A DNA stretch of 64,000 bases, taken from positions 186,001-250,000 of the forward strand of contig NZ_PTRA01000003.1 of the NCBI RefSeq assembly GCF_002943425.1, in the 5' to 3' direction. This document shows positions 9,740-20,364 of the stretch, piece after piece; the stretch's first letter is position 1; every line of letters begins with the position of its first letter. The position numbers were made by a program, and so were the translations under genes. The DNA comes from Siphonobacter curvatus. GTDB taxonomy: Bacteria > Bacteroidota > Bacteroidia > Cytophagales > Spirosomataceae. The notes beneath the pieces were generated by a model. It saw only the letters and a list, made by a program, of their open reading frames with translations. It had not been told where the DNA came from and ran no database searches.

Positions 9740-11179
9740 ATGAGCCGGATTAAGTCCATTGCTTCGCTGCAAACCGAAGCTGCCCAGCAAGGTAGTAATA
9801 CCCTAAAACGAAGCCTGAGTTCCTGGAATTTAATTGCCATTGGTATTGGCGTAATCATCGGAGCCGGACTTTTTTCGCTCACGGGTATCGCCGCAGCCAA
9901 CAATACGGGTCCGGCCGTTGTACTATCCTTTTTGCTAGCGGCTGTTGGATGTGCGTTCAGTGCCCTGTGTTACGCCGAATTTGCGGCCATGGTGCCCGTA
10001 GCGGGTAGTGCGTATACGTATGCTTACGCCACCATGGGCGAACTTTTTGCTTGGATCATCGGCTGGGATTTAATCCTCGAATACTCCGTAGGAGCGGCTA
10101 CCGTTTCGATTAGCTGGTCGCAGTACCTGATTAAATTTCTGGCTTCCTACGGGATTCATCTGCCACCGCAGTGGGTACGCGGTCCTTTTGAAGCCGTAAC
10201 GCTGGCCGACGGTAGTACGGTCAGCGGAATTATGAATGTACCGGCCCTGCTTATTCTCTGGATCATCACTGCTATTATCATTCGGGGTACAAAGGGCTCG
10301 GCCTGGGTAAATGGCATCATCGTGGCGATCAAAGTTGCGGTCGTAATTGTGTTTATTGCGTTGGGTATTCAGTACATCAAACCGGAAAACTACCATCCCT
10401 TCATTCCTGAAAACACGGGTACTTTTGGCGAATTTGGAGCGAGTGGAATCCTTCGCGGAGCCGGGGTGATTTTCTTCGTATTCATTGGTTTTGATATTGT
10501 AGCCGCAATGGCTCAGGAAGCCCGCAATCCCCAACGAACCATGCCCATTGGCATTATTGGGTCTTTAGCCATCTGTACGGTCTTATTCGTGGTATTTGGC
10601 TTTGTCCTTACGGGTATGGCTCACTATACGGAATTTAAAAATAGTGCAGCTCCCATCGCCGTAGCGATCGAAAAAACGCCGTATCAGTGGCTACAGCAGC
10701 TGATCATCCTGGGCATTCTGATTGGATATACCTCCGTAATCATGGTGGACTTGCTAGGACAGTCCCGGGTGTTTTACACGATGAGTAAAGACGGCCTGCT
10801 GCCCCGCGTCTTTTCCAGCCTACATCCGCGTTTTCAGACGCCGCATAAATCCAACGTTTTACTGTGTACATTCATCAGCTTATTCGCCGGGTTCATGCCC
10901 ATTCACATTGTAGGTGAAATGGTTAGTATTGGGACCTTACTAGCTTTTGTGATGGTTTGCCTGGGCGTAATTGTTCTCCGAAAACGACAACCCGAAACGC
11001 CTCGGCCGTTCCGTACGCCCTGGGTACCCGTCGTGCCCATTTTGGGCATTCTCACGTGCTTACTGATGATGTTTTCTCTGCCTTTAGATACCTGGATTCG
11101 TTTAATTGTATGGCTACTGATTGGCTTTGCGATTTATTTTTTATACGGAAAAAAGCAAAGTAAACTCCGAGAAAAATAG
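9740..11179 (+). CDS. Amino-acid permease (APC superfamily)
   Basis: 479 residues from ATG 9740 (MSRIKSIASL); the frame is open for 120 more bases upstream, but that part starts inside the accC terminator tail. The motif GIGVIIGAGLFSLTG in TM1 and about 12 hydrophobic segments identify a cationic-amino-acid-transporter-like APC permease (CAT/YfnA type). It probably imports an amino acid by H+ symport. The substrate cannot be told from sequence. Transcribed alone. Confidence 0.88.
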   Translation: MSRIKSIASLQTEAAQQGSNTLKRSLSSWNLIAIGIGVIIGAGLFSLTGIAAANNTGPAVVLSFLLAAVGCAFSALCYAEFAAMVPVAGSAYTYAYATMGELFAWIIGWDLILEYSVGAATVSISWSQYLIKFLASYGIHLPPQWVRGPFEAVTLADGSTVSGIMNVPALLILWIITAIIIRGTKGSAWVNGIIVAIKVAVVIVFIALGIQYIKPENYHPFIPENTGTFGEFGASGILRGAGVIFFVFIGFDIVAAMAQEARNPQRTMPIGIIGSLAICTVLFVVFGFVLTGMAHYTEFKNSAAPIAVAIEKTPYQWLQQLIILGILIGYTSVIMVDLLGQSRVFYTMSKDGLLPRVFSSLHPRFQTPHKSNVLLCTFISLFAGFMPIHIVGEMVSIGTLLAFVMVCLGVIVLRKRQPETPRPFRTPWVPVVPILGILTCLLMMFSLPLDTWIRLIVWLLIGFAIYFLYGKKQSKLREK

Positions 11180-11469
11180 AGCTAAAGAAGTCCGGGTGGA
11201 TACGATAGTCAAGTGTTTGTCCTTCCCTTTTTTAAAAAAAAACGATAGAAACACAAAGGCATGTAAATGCGGATCGGATTTGGGTAGTTAAGGTTGTGGA
11301 AATCAAATAGTTATTTAAGTTTTAAAAAATAGAGTAAAGCCTAGCAAATCACTGCATACCTACGGTGTGCGGTTGATACTAGTACCTCTGCTATGGAATT
11401 TTATACCTATCTTTTCAAACTTTTTTGACCTACTTCCCGAACTTTCGACCTTATCCTACCGCGTTTACA

Positions 11470-12180
11470 ATGTTACTATCTGTTATTGTTCCCGCATACA
11501 ACGAAGAAAAAACGATTCAACGCGTTCTTTCACGATTGGAATCCATTCAACTGTTATCCCCTTTTGAGAAAGAAATTATTGTCATCAATGACTGCTCAAA
11601 AGATCAGACGGAACGAGCCGTTAAGGAATTTCAAAGTCTGCATCCTAACCTGGATTTGACGTACTTAAAGCACGAAGTAAATCAGGGAAAGGGAGCTGCG
11701 TTACATACGGGTTTCAGAGCTGCTAAAGGAGATTATATCATTGTACAGGATGCGGATCTGGAGTATGACCCCGAAGAATTTAATCTACTGCTGAAACCGA
11801 TCATCAATGGTTATGCCGATGTAGTGTACGGTTCGCGGTTTATGGGTGGTCGCCCGCACCGGATTTTGTTTTTCTGGCATTCCATCGGCAACAAAATGCT
11901 GACTTTCGCTAGCAACATGTTCACCAATCTTAACCTCACGGATATGGAAACGTGTTACAAACTCTTTCGGGCTGATCTACTAAAAGGGCTCAAACTGGAA
12001 GAAAAACGCTTCGGCTTTGAGCCCGAAGTAACGGCCAAAATTTCCCGTATCAAAGGCATCCGCATTTATGAAGTGGGCGTTTCGTATTACGGACGCACCT
12101 ACGAGGAAGGTAAAAAAATCAACTGGAAAGACGGCTTTCGGGCCATATACTGTATTCTCAAGTACGGCTTGGGAGGCTAA
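11470..12180 (+). CDS. Family 2 glycosyltransferase (polyprenyl-phosphate sugar transferase-like)
   Basis: 236 residues from ATG 11470 ([16 protein letters not shown]). GT-A fold with nucleotide-binding [10 protein letters not shown] and the metal-binding DAD ([10 protein letters not shown]). The sequence [45 protein letters not shown] is characteristic of dolichyl/undecaprenyl-phosphate glucosyl- or mannosyltransferases without a C-terminal membrane domain. The likely role is to charge a lipid carrier for a GT-C enzyme; one such membrane protein is encoded convergently next door. The 290-bp region upstream shows only AT-rich sequence. Confidence 0.85.
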   Translation: MLLSVIVPAYNEEKTIQRVLSRLESIQLLSPFEKEIIVINDCSKDQTERAVKEFQSLHPNLDLTYLKHEVNQGKGAALHTGFRAAKGDYIIVQDADLEYDPEEFNLLLKPIINGYADVVYGSRFMGGRPHRILFFWHSIGNKMLTFASNMFTNLNLTDMETCYKLFRADLLKGLKLEEKRFGFEPEVTAKISRIKGIRIYEVGVSYYGRTYEEGKKINWKDGFRAIYCILKYGLGG

Positions 12181-12206
12181 GCCGATCCGAAGCATACGCT
12201 TTAAAA

Positions 12207-12247
12207 AGAAAACGTTCCGAACGAATGCTTCGGAACGTTTTCTTTTT
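12207..12247. terminator. Bidirectional terminator
   Basis: AAAACGTTCCGA/TCGGAACGTTTT stem (12-bp arms) with flanking A and T tracts, placed between convergent genes. Confidence 0.85.
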
Positions 12248-12267
12248 TAATAGAACGGATACAAAGG

Positions 12268-13479
12268 TTAAGCTTCTGCGTTCTTTTGTAAGGGCCAGTA
12301 GGCATTGAACAGGGTTAGATACCACAAGATCAATACCGTAGGTAATGAATATTTATCCCAGGAAAGCTGAGCTTTGCCGAGCATCAATAGATTAATGAGT
12401 AACACCCAACTACCCAGTGAAAGCTCAGGTGTGATGAATCGCATCAACAGCAAGAGCATCAAAACGGCGTATAGCAGTTGTTTAACAAGGCCCGAAAGTC
12501 CAATTAAGGTTAAGCCCTGATCGACATAGCCCAGATACGGCCAGTCAAAATACTTGTTATTGGTTTGTTGAGCCGGGAAGAATACGGCAATAATCAGGAC
12601 CACAACCACCAGTCCAAGGAAGAGAAGGGGATTCTTGCGGGGATAAGCCAGATAGTGCCCCCAGCGGCGGGTCATCAGAGCTTCGGGAATGACAAAATAG
12701 ACGCTGATACAGGAACTGGCGTAGAGGACAAAACCCAGGTTATACATCTTTCCCGTCTCGTAATATTGACGAGCCATTTCGGCCGCCGGAGCCGCTCCTT
12801 TCCACAGTAAAACCCAAGGTACCAGACTCAGTACGGCTAATAGGTAAGCAGGCCAGGGTGTTTGCTTGAAAAAAACCGGAATAAATCCCCAACCATTTTG
12901 TTGATACGATTGCCAGACCAGGTGCATGAGGATTGCGGCTGGAAAGGCAATCATGTACTGCCGTGAACAAACCGCCGCAATAAAAAACAGACTGGCTACC
13001 AGGTGGGAATTCCGTAGGTAATAGACGAAACCCAGCAGCACGCAAATCATAGCGATAATGTCCGTGTAGTAATAAATGCTACAGAGGTAGTAGCTAGGAA
13101 ACAGGAAAATGCCGATTAGGCTCACCCACAAGCGAGCCGTAGGCCGGGGTGGGGTCCAGATAAAGAGGAGAAGGATGCCGTAACTCAATACGAAATTCAG
13201 CATCCGTAAGTAAAAAATGTCTTCACCAAACAACCGAATGATCCAGCCACCTAGAATAAAGGGGAGTGGCGTGTTCAGTTCTCCGTACGTTTCGAGTAAA
13301 CGGAGCGAAGGAATGGGTTCTTTACTAAACTGAATGGCCGTTTGCAGAAAGTGAATTTCATCCTGATACAGGGCTTCGCTGAAAAAGCGTTTATACACAA
13401 AAATCAAAGCGTATATCACCAGAAAAACCAGCGAGGCCAGGAGGGGTCGAGTCGTGGAAGAAGGAGCCGTTTGCGTCAT
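12268..13479 (-). CDS. Polytopic membrane glycosyltransferase-like protein (GT-C type)
   Basis: 403 residues if it starts at ATG 13479 (MTQTAPSSTT); an earlier ATG at 13548 would add 23 residues. About 10 membrane segments. The first extracytoplasmic loop carries the acidic YQDEIHFLQTA motif typical of GT-C enzymes that use lipid-linked sugars, with resemblance to Alg10-like proteins. Acceptor and sugar are unknown. It is convergent with the polyprenyl-phosphate glycosyltransferase and could use its product. Confidence 0.65.
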   Translation of the reverse strand: MTQTAPSSTTRPLLASLVFLVIYALIFVYKRFFSEALYQDEIHFLQTAIQFSKEPIPSLRLLETYGELNTPLPFILGGWIIRLFGEDIFYLRMLNFVLSYGILLLFIWTPPRPTARLWVSLIGIFLFPSYYLCSIYYYTDIIAMICVLLGFVYYLRNSHLVASLFFIAAVCSRQYMIAFPAAILMHLVWQSYQQNGWGFIPVFFKQTPWPAYLLAVLSLVPWVLLWKGAAPAAEMARQYYETGKMYNLGFVLYASSCISVYFVIPEALMTRRWGHYLAYPRKNPLLFLGLVVVVLIIAVFFPAQQTNNKYFDWPYLGYVDQGLTLIGLSGLVKQLLYAVLMLLLLMRFITPELSLGSWVLLINLLMLGKAQLSWDKYSLPTVLILWYLTLFNAYWPLQKNAEA

Positions 13480-13581
13480 AGAAGGGAAGAAGGTGTCTGG
13501 TACTAAGTAAAAACTAACAGAGGGCATCCATGTGGATAGCCCCTGCATACATCAGCCGAATTCGATTAGACTTTCGACGGT

Positions 13582-15561
13582 TTAATACTTCATCAATCGT
13601 TTACTTACTTTCAGACCCGTATCAGTCACCAGCGTCAGTACATAGATACCGGGTTTAAGCGTTTGCACGTTCAAGTCCGCCGATTTTTCGTCGGAAATCT
13701 CCCGTTGGGCCAGTTTTGCACCCTGCAAACTAGATAGTGTCAAGGTCCCTTTCAGCGTTGCTCCAAAGCTCAGAGAGACGTTTGTGGTGGCGGGGTTAGG
13801 CATAACCCGCCAGTTCGCCGTTAAGTACGATTCTGATAAAGCAGGACTTTGAATTTCAGCGGAAGCGTACGGTGATTCCGAAACGGCACTAATGGCCTTT
13901 AGCCGATACGTATAGGTTTGGCTGGGTTCCGTAGTTAGATCTTCGTAGGAAGTGGCCTCACCCTTGAGTTCGGCTAGTAATTCATAGGTGTTGGATGAAG
14001 CCGTCTTCCGCTCCAGCCGATAACGCTGGACATTCGTTACGGCTGGCCAGTTCAGCGAGACGACACTCCGGTTGAGTTGAGCTTTTAGGGATAACTCAAT
14101 GGCCGTTGCAATTGGAAATTCGTGAAAAGTAAATGCGCCCAGCCCCCGGCTATTTGACAAAAAGGGTCCTGGGAAAAAACGCATATCCGACCGGATGTTG
14201 TACGAAGGCAGATAATTAAGCTTCGTTGCTGCGATTGGATTTCGAAGCGTCAGTACTACCTGATTGCCGCTGGCCTGCCCCGAAGCGACGGGAGCTACGG
14301 AAGTTTCCTTGCCGTCCAGGTAAAAAAAGTCTTTTAGGCTGACGGTAACCGATTTGCCGGATAGGTCGGTTACTACCTGATCGGCGGGCCATACCATCGT
14401 CTGGTTGGCATCAAATTCCAGGACGATACTCGATTTTTCGGCGTTTCCGTAAAATACCTTCTGGATGTTAGGGGTACGAACCTGCAGTGTATCCGTGGAT
14501 TTATAGAGTTTGGGCGAAAGAAAGCGGAAAAGCCGTTCGGCGAGTTCCTGATAACCCGGTACTTCATAATGAATGCCGTCATAAGAGGGTAATCCTACGG
14601 TAGCAAAGTGGTCATTCTTCGGATACAGTATTGGGCTTTTTCGCTGCAATTCCCGAATGGCTCCTGCCGTATAATTAGCGGAAGCGAGTAGGTTGAGCTG
14701 CATAATGACGAAGCGGTCGACCAGGGGCATATCCTTTTGCCACTTCTTCTGCAACTGGTCAAACTGAGCCGGATAATTTTCCGTAAAGCCCAGGATGTCA
14801 TCTTCACCCTGGTAATAAAAATACGCCCGAATGCGATTGATGCGGGATTTTTGAATCCGGTACAGCAAATGGTCGTAAATACCGCCTAATTGCTGGTCGA
14901 TTTTTGTACCCGGAAAGGCTCCATTGACCACGCAAACGGGAATTTTATAGGTTTCGATTACTTGCCGCTGTAATTCCCGGCCCCAATAACCGACCGGAGA
15001 AACGGCCCAACCCGCGTCAATCCAGTTCGTATCGGCTTGGGAAACCCCATTCGGACTCTGAGCGGGGGTACTCGAAAAGGTGCGGGCATATTTACCGCTA
15101 TAGTTGTAAGGCTTGAGGGCATTGGCATTGGATTGCCCTTGGATTACAAAAAAATCACCCGCCACCACGTCCGATCGAGTGGCCATCAGTACCGAATCCT
15201 GCTTACGGCAGCAGTACACCTGAAAGGAATAGTCGGCGAGTTCGGCCTTGATGGTCGGCGACAACTGAAAGGTTGCCCGGGTCGTATTGGGGATAAAGGT
15301 AAAGGCCGCTTTGTGGTAGGAATACTTTTGATTGTTCCGATACGTAATTACCGACATATATTCCCAATCCGTACCCGTCGTTCGGCCTGAGATCGGTACA
15401 AGGGCCGTATTGTTATCGTCGCGGGCATAAAGCTGATTATCGCGGGGAAGCTGATCGAACGTGACCCAGCCCACTTGCTGGGCGCTCACGGAAAGCGTAC
15501 TCAATAACCCCACTAGTAAACTTAATAAAGGGGTATTAAAGGAAGGTAGAAGGTATTTCAT
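13582..15561 (-). CDS. Secreted SGNH/sialate O-acetylesterase-like hydrolase with type IX sorting domain
   Basis: 659 residues. Signal peptide (1-27), then an SGNH esterase of the sialate O-acetylesterase type: nucleophile Ser144 in VIQGQSNANA, the YYQGEDD block and the DxxH pair in YDGIHYEVPGY. A fibronectin type III-like domain spans about 500-575. The last 75 residues (from WRVMPNPATTNVSLSF to the basic KVSKRLMKY end) form a type A T9SS C-terminal sorting domain, so the enzyme is expected on the cell surface or secreted. The likely role is deacetylation of a polysaccharide. Confidence 0.82.
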   Translation of the reverse strand: MKYLLPSFNTPLLSLLVGLLSTLSVSAQQVGWVTFDQLPRDNQLYARDDNNTALVPISGRTTGTDWEYMSVITYRNNQKYSYHKAAFTFIPNTTRATFQLSPTIKAELADYSFQVYCCRKQDSVLMATRSDVVAGDFFVIQGQSNANALKPYNYSGKYARTFSSTPAQSPNGVSQADTNWIDAGWAVSPVGYWGRELQRQVIETYKIPVCVVNGAFPGTKIDQQLGGIYDHLLYRIQKSRINRIRAYFYYQGEDDILGFTENYPAQFDQLQKKWQKDMPLVDRFVIMQLNLLASANYTAGAIRELQRKSPILYPKNDHFATVGLPSYDGIHYEVPGYQELAERLFRFLSPKLYKSTDTLQVRTPNIQKVFYGNAEKSSIVLEFDANQTMVWPADQVVTDLSGKSVTVSLKDFFYLDGKETSVAPVASGQASGNQVVLTLRNPIAATKLNYLPSYNIRSDMRFFPGPFLSNSRGLGAFTFHEFPIATAIELSLKAQLNRSVVSLNWPAVTNVQRYRLERKTASSNTYELLAELKGEATSYEDLTTEPSQTYTYRLKAISAVSESPYASAEIQSPALSESYLTANWRVMPNPATTNVSLSFGATLKGTLTLSSLQGAKLAQREISDEKSADLNVQTLKPGIYVLTLVTDTGLKVSKRLMKY

Positions 15562-15677
15562 AGTTAAAACGGGGGCTTCTTCTTCGTTGGCTTTACAAAG
15601 AAAGCGTTTCTAAGAGTAGGCGAATGTAGTTCGTCTTCAAAATTACAGGATGAATGGCTTTTACTAGTAAGCGGTAC

Positions 15678-15720
15678 AAAAAATAAGGATTTCCTTCCGA
15701 TGATAAGAAGGAAATCCTTA
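15678..15720 (-). terminator. Terminator of rocD
   Basis: TAAGGATTTCCTTC (15684-15697) pairs perfectly with GAAGGAAATCCTTA (15707-15720). The minus strand continues into T6. Confidence 0.85.
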
Positions 15721-15755
15721 GGCTATGAAAAATTGAATGAAGAGATAAAGATCAA

Positions 15756-16994
15756 TTACTTCGACCGCACGGCCTGCTCAATAATAGCACAAGCCTCCTC
15801 CATCTGAGCTTCGGTAATCACCAGGGGTGGGGCAAAGCGAATTTTATTACCGTGCGTAGGTTTGGCCAGTAACCCCCGGTCTTTCAAATCCAGACACAGT
15901 TGCCAGGCGGTATTACTCGTTTCGGTGTCATTAATAACGATGGCATTGAGTAAGCCTTTTCCCCGAACCAGCGTAATCAGATCACTTTTCTGGCTGAGTT
16001 CACCCATGCGGCGGCGAAACAGTTCGCCCATTCGTTCGGCGTTTTCGGCGAGTTTTTCTTCCCGAATCACATCCAGAGCGGCCATGGTGACGGCACAGGC
16101 CAGGGGATTTCCGCCGTAGGTGCTCCCGTGTTCGCCGGGGCGAATGGTCAGCATGATCTCGTCGTCAGCCAGGACGCAGGAAACGGGATACACGCCACCC
16201 GACAAAGCTTTGCCTAGTACCAGGATGTCTGGACGAACGCCTTCGTGATCGCAGGCCAGTCGTTTACCCGTACGGCCCAGACCCGTCTGCACTTCGTCAG
16301 CAATGAAGAGTACGTTGTATTTCGTACAGAGGTCACGAACGCCCCGCAGATACCCCTCGTCGGGTACGACTACGCCCGCTTCACCCTGAATGGGTTCTAC
16401 CATAAAACCGGCGATGGTCGGATCTGCGGCCAGGGTTTCTTCCAGAGCCGTCAGATCATTGTAGGGAATAATGACATACCCGGGCAGGAAAGGTCCGTAT
16501 TCGTTCCGGCTGTCGGGATCCGTCGAGGCCGAGATGGCGGCCAGCGTACGACCCCAGAAGTTTCCGGCGGCGAATACCGTTTTGGCCTGATCGGCAGCAA
16601 CGCCTTTGACTTTATACGCCCATTTCCGGGTGAGCTTCAGAGCCGTTTCGCCGCCTTCCACGCCCGAATTCATCATCAGGGCCTTGTCGTAACCGAAATA
16701 TTCGGCCAGATACTTTTCGCATTCGCCGAGTTTATCGGAGTAAAACGCACGGGAGGTCAGCGTCAGTCGCTGGGCCTGTTCGGTTAACGCAGCAATGATC
16801 GCGGGATGGCAATGGCCCTGATTGACCGCTGAATACGCGGAAAGAAAATCGAGATACTGTTTATTTTCCACATCCCAAACGTATACGCCCTGGCCTCGGC
16901 TCAGGACTACGGGGAGGGGGTGGTAATTGTGAGCACCGTATCGCTCTTCCAGGGCAATGGCTCGCTGGGTAGGGGATTCAAACGTCGTGTACAT
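15756..16994 (-). CDS. rocD: Ornithine--oxo-acid aminotransferase
   Basis: 412 residues. A class III PLP enzyme that turns ornithine and 2-oxoglutarate into glutamate semialdehyde and glutamate, linking arginine and proline metabolism. PLP-binding Lys262 lies in [14 protein letters not shown], with Asp233 in [15 protein letters not shown]. The N-terminal [15 protein letters not shown] is characteristic of ornithine aminotransferase rather than acetylornithine aminotransferase. Monocistronic. Confidence 0.92.
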   Translation of the reverse strand: MYTTFESPTQRAIALEERYGAHNYHPLPVVLSRGQGVYVWDVENKQYLDFLSAYSAVNQGHCHPAIIAALTEQAQRLTLTSRAFYSDKLGECEKYLAEYFGYDKALMMNSGVEGGETALKLTRKWAYKVKGVAADQAKTVFAAGNFWGRTLAAISASTDPDSRNEYGPFLPGYVIIPYNDLTALEETLAADPTIAGFMVEPIQGEAGVVVPDEGYLRGVRDLCTKYNVLFIADEVQTGLGRTGKRLACDHEGVRPDILVLGKALSGGVYPVSCVLADDEIMLTIRPGEHGSTYGGNPLACAVTMAALDVIREEKLAENAERMGELFRRRMGELSQKSDLITLVRGKGLLNAIVINDTETSNTAWQLCLDLKDRGLLAKPTHGNKIRFAPPLVITEAQMEEACAIIEQAVRSK

Positions 16995-17068
16995 CGCTAG
17001 CTAGGGGTGAAAAGGAAGAAAACCGAAAGGCGGCGGCCCTTCGTTTATATAAAACCAGGAAAGCGGTA

Positions 17069-17248
17069 CTACTGCGGAATTTCACCCGCCGTGGCTATGA
17101 CGTAGAGCAGTTGATCGGAGGAGGTACGGATGCGGTGAAGCTTACAGAAATGACCGTACAAGGTACCCGCCGTAGCCGTCCGCCGGGCTTTGCTCGGGCA
17201 TAGGAAAAAGAGGGTTTGTTTGTGAAATAAATCGGCCATACTATGCAT
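17069..17248 (-). CDS. Possible small protein, 59 residues, upstream of rocD
   Basis: An ATG-started frame of 59 codons ending in TAG, with a second ATG at 17239 giving 56 residues (MADLFHKQTLFFLCPSK start; RTSSDQLLYVIATAGEIPQ end). Its codon choice resembles that of neighbouring genes and it fills part of a 489-bp gap that otherwise holds nothing recognisable. It lies on the rocD strand, 74 bp before it. I recognise no family; it contains two cysteines (CPSKA, HFCKLH). Coding status is uncertain. Confidence 0.35.
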   Translation of the reverse strand: MHSMADLFHKQTLFFLCPSKARRTATAGTLYGHFCKLHRIRTSSDQLLYVIATAGEIPQ

Positions 17249-17483
17249 GTTAGATGGCCTAAGCTACGAAAAAAAGCCCGGATTTTGGGCGGGTCACCTA
17301 AACAACAACGGAGCTTTCATGACGAAAAAGGAATAATCCTGGAAAAAAAATGACGGAACTAAGTCTTTGATTTTCTGTCAGATGAGGAGAAGCTTGCGCC
17401 TTGCCTTGGCTGGCTAATACGGACATTTTCCGGATCATTGTTTTTCTTTACCCCCTTGAAGGATGTTGTATTAAGCGAACCAC

Positions 17484-18824
17484 GTGAATTCAATAACGGA
17501 AGAACAAGTCGTTTCATTAGCTCCCGATGCTGCTTCGCTCAAAGCAGGCAAAGCCTTAGCCGTTGAGAATAAATGGCTGACGCTGGCATTCAACGACCGC
17601 GTCCTGTGGGGCGAGCTACAGGGGAGCGGCAAGGATCCCTACCGCACCCAGATAGACCTGGGGCAAATGGCCTCTAAATGCAGTTGCCCCAGCCGGAAAT
17701 TTCCCTGCAAACACGGCTTGGGCCTGTTGTTACTCTTTGCTAAATCCTCACCTGCCTTTCAGTCTCCGCCCGAAGAACCCGGTTGGGTAAGCGAGTGGAT
17801 GGATAAACGCCAGACGAAAGCCGAAAAAGCCGCTGAATCCGTGGTGGCCTCGCCCGCAACGGACGAGCAAAAAGAAAAGGATCGACAGAAACGGCAACAG
17901 GAACGCCTGCGAAAAGTACAGGGCGGCGTTACGGAGCTGGGCCAGTGGTTGCGGGATATGGTGCGAACGGGAACCCTAAACGTACCCGAACGCGGCTACC
18001 GGCATTTTGATCAGACCGCCGCCCGCATGGTCGATGCTCAGGCTACCGGACTGGCGAATGCCGTGAAAGCCTTCAATGCCATTCCGTACGCGGGCTCCGA
18101 CTGGCAGAGTCAGGTGTTGGAACAGTGTACCAAGCTGTTTGTCTGGACGGAGGCGTTCAAAAATCTGGATTCCTTGCCCATACCCGTACAGGAAGATATT
18201 AAAACGGCCCTCGGTTGGAGCCGCTCGGCCAAAGACTTGGATTCTGAAGGCGAAGTCGTCACCGATGACTGGCTGGTACTGGGTCGCCTGACGCGGGAAG
18301 AAGAGCGGATTACCGTGCAGCAAAACTGGCTCTGGGGTCACCAGACGAACCGCATCGCACTGGTACTGAATTTCGCGTATCAGAATGCGGGCATCGAAAC
18401 GCCCCTGGTACCGGGCACGAGTTCCCGGGCGGAGTTACGCTTCTTTCCCTCGGCTTTTCCTTTTCGGGCGATCGTTAGTAATCATTCCGGCTATTCCACT
18501 TTACATACACCACCGCTGGCATTTGCCAACTGGCTGGAGACAGAAGCGTTCCTGAACCAAATCTGGCTGATTCAACCCTGGGCTGATCAAATTCCGCTGT
18601 GGATAGAAAAGGTATCGTTGGTACGGGTAGGCGATCAATGGGTATTGCGGGATACTGAAAACCGGGTTGTACCGCTCTCGGATCAATTTTACGAAATGAA
18701 AATTTTCCATCTGCTGGCTCTCGGTGGCGGAAATCCCCTGACCTTATCGGTACGCTACAGCGACGGTACGGTCTATCCGCTCGGAATTTGGCTGGATGAT
18801 CAGTACCAACTCTTACCTTCTTAA
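17484..18824 (+). CDS. SWIM zinc-finger protein, first gene of the MoxR/VWA cassette
   Basis: 446 residues. Near the N-terminus the SWIM motif CxC-x6-CxH is complete: Cys66, Cys68, Cys75, His77 (KCSCPSRKFPCKHG). SWIM domains bind zinc and mediate protein or DNA contacts. A charged, coiled-coil-like segment follows (about 108-150, rich in Lys/Glu/Gln), then a long domain with no motif I recognise. It starts a five-gene run with very short spacers (5 bp to the next gene), so it should act with the downstream AAA+ ATPase and VWA protein. Confidence 0.85.
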   Translation: MNSITEEQVVSLAPDAASLKAGKALAVENKWLTLAFNDRVLWGELQGSGKDPYRTQIDLGQMASKCSCPSRKFPCKHGLGLLLLFAKSSPAFQSPPEEPGWVSEWMDKRQTKAEKAAESVVASPATDEQKEKDRQKRQQERLRKVQGGVTELGQWLRDMVRTGTLNVPERGYRHFDQTAARMVDAQATGLANAVKAFNAIPYAGSDWQSQVLEQCTKLFVWTEAFKNLDSLPIPVQEDIKTALGWSRSAKDLDSEGEVVTDDWLVLGRLTREEERITVQQNWLWGHQTNRIALVLNFAYQNAGIETPLVPGTSSRAELRFFPSAFPFRAIVSNHSGYSTLHTPPLAFANWLETEAFLNQIWLIQPWADQIPLWIEKVSLVRVGDQWVLRDTENRVVPLSDQFYEMKIFHLLALGGGNPLTLSVRYSDGTVYPLGIWLDDQYQLLPS

Positions 18825-18829
18825 GCCGC

Positions 18830-20335
18830 ATGAATACCTGGAATGAACTCGTACAAGTGGCGTTGCTGGGAACGGAGAAAGGCAGGTTTTCCCCCGAAAC
18901 CTTGCCCGAACCCCTTCAGCAGGCACTGGCTCAGGCCAATCCGCAGGACCGCGAAGGTTTTTTCTTACAGGCCGCCGCTCTTACCCATCAGTACGAGCGG
19001 GCGGGTCGCCGGGCTCCCGTACTGGAATCGCCGGGCGTACCCATTGCTGAAGCTGAAGAAAAGGCCGTTGCCTCAGCGGAGGCCGTTCGCATCCTTAAAA
19101 CCCTGCTGGATCAGCAGCCGCTGAATCCGGTGTTGTTGGGTTTATTATTACAAAAAATAGCTCAGAAGGACTGGATTGTGCCGCCCGCCTGGCTGGTATC
19201 GCTGCTGAATATCGGACTTGATTCCGTACAGGAAGCCCTGATTCCCGTGCAGGGCAAACGGGGCGAGTGGTTGCGGAATTTTTACGAACCCTGGAAAACC
19301 AAAGCTTCGCAGGCGAGCTGGGAGGAAGGCAAGATCAGTGAACGCAAGCAGGTATTAACGACCCTGCGAAAGCAAAACCCCACCGCCGCCCGCGAGCGAC
19401 TCGAACAAGCCTGGCCCGAACTCAACGCCCGCGAACGCAAGGATTTTCTGGACGTACTCTTTTTGGATTTGTCCCCCGCCGACGAGCCTTTTCTCCGGCA
19501 GGTGCAACAGGAACTCAAGGGCAATAAACCCATTCAGCAGGAAACCCGTCAACTGCTCATCCGTCTGCTGGCCACCTTACCCGATTCGCCCGAACGGCGG
19601 CTGGTGCAGCAGGAAATGCGGAAGTATGTCGTTCGCGAAAAAAAACTATTGGGACTAGTTTCTTCTGATCCCAAACTGGTACTGCCCGAAACCGAAGATG
19701 CGTTCTTTTCGATGGAACGCTTTCACCAGCACTGGGGCTTTGCGGCCCAACCTACGGATTCCTATCAGTACCAATCGCTAATCGAATACTGGTTTACCGA
19801 AGCCCTGGTACTGATCGATCCCAGGGTGTGGAAAGAAGAACTCAAAACGGACTGGCCCGGCGTAGTTACTTTTTTCACCGTAGAAAAAGCCAAAGCGGAC
19901 CGCTCGTACGCCCGCTACGTATCATTGATGGAGGCGTCCGTTCGTTTTCGCGTCCCTGAACTCTTTGGCATACTGGCGAAAGCACATATTCCGTATCCCG
20001 GCCTTACTTCCTTCACGATGGAAGAATGGGAGAAAATCTTTACCATCGTTTCGTTCCGGGAGCTGAGTATGCAACGCTCCGAATTACTGACCGCTCCCTG
20101 GTCGTCGAAATTGAGCAAACATATTTTGCGGGAATCGTTCGAGCTGGTCAGAAACTCGCACGTGTATCTGGAATTTGTTCGCCAGGCCAGTGCGTACTGG
20201 TACCCGCTGAGCGACGCGGAGATGGATGCCCTTCGGCCCTCGGATACGCCTTCGTATTACCAGTCGGGCGAAGAAAAACTCATCGTTCTACTGAAGGAAA
20301 TCCTTCAGCTTCGTCAACGCATCGAAGCCTTATAA
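18830..20335 (+). CDS. DUF5691 family protein
   Basis: 501 residues, rich in Leu, Glu, Gln and Arg, with a helical-repeat look (for example the run of KQNPTAARERLEQAWPELNARERKDFLD-type helices around 185-215). No catalytic motif is visible. I assign DUF5691 from its characteristic start (WNELVQVALLGTEKGRF) and its invariable setting beside SWIM, MoxR and VWA genes. It may be an adaptor or scaffold for the cassette. It is cytoplasmic: no signal or membrane segment. Confidence 0.75.
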   Translation: MNTWNELVQVALLGTEKGRFSPETLPEPLQQALAQANPQDREGFFLQAAALTHQYERAGRRAPVLESPGVPIAEAEEKAVASAEAVRILKTLLDQQPLNPVLLGLLLQKIAQKDWIVPPAWLVSLLNIGLDSVQEALIPVQGKRGEWLRNFYEPWKTKASQASWEEGKISERKQVLTTLRKQNPTAARERLEQAWPELNARERKDFLDVLFLDLSPADEPFLRQVQQELKGNKPIQQETRQLLIRLLATLPDSPERRLVQQEMRKYVVREKKLLGLVSSDPKLVLPETEDAFFSMERFHQHWGFAAQPTDSYQYQSLIEYWFTEALVLIDPRVWKEELKTDWPGVVTFFTVEKAKADRSYARYVSLMEASVRFRVPELFGILAKAHIPYPGLTSFTMEEWEKIFTIVSFRELSMQRSELLTAPWSSKLSKHILRESFELVRNSHVYLEFVRQASAYWYPLSDAEMDALRPSDTPSYYQSGEEKLIVLLKEILQLRQRIEAL

Positions 20336-20364
20336 CTGTTTTCTAACCTACTTTTCACGAAGAA

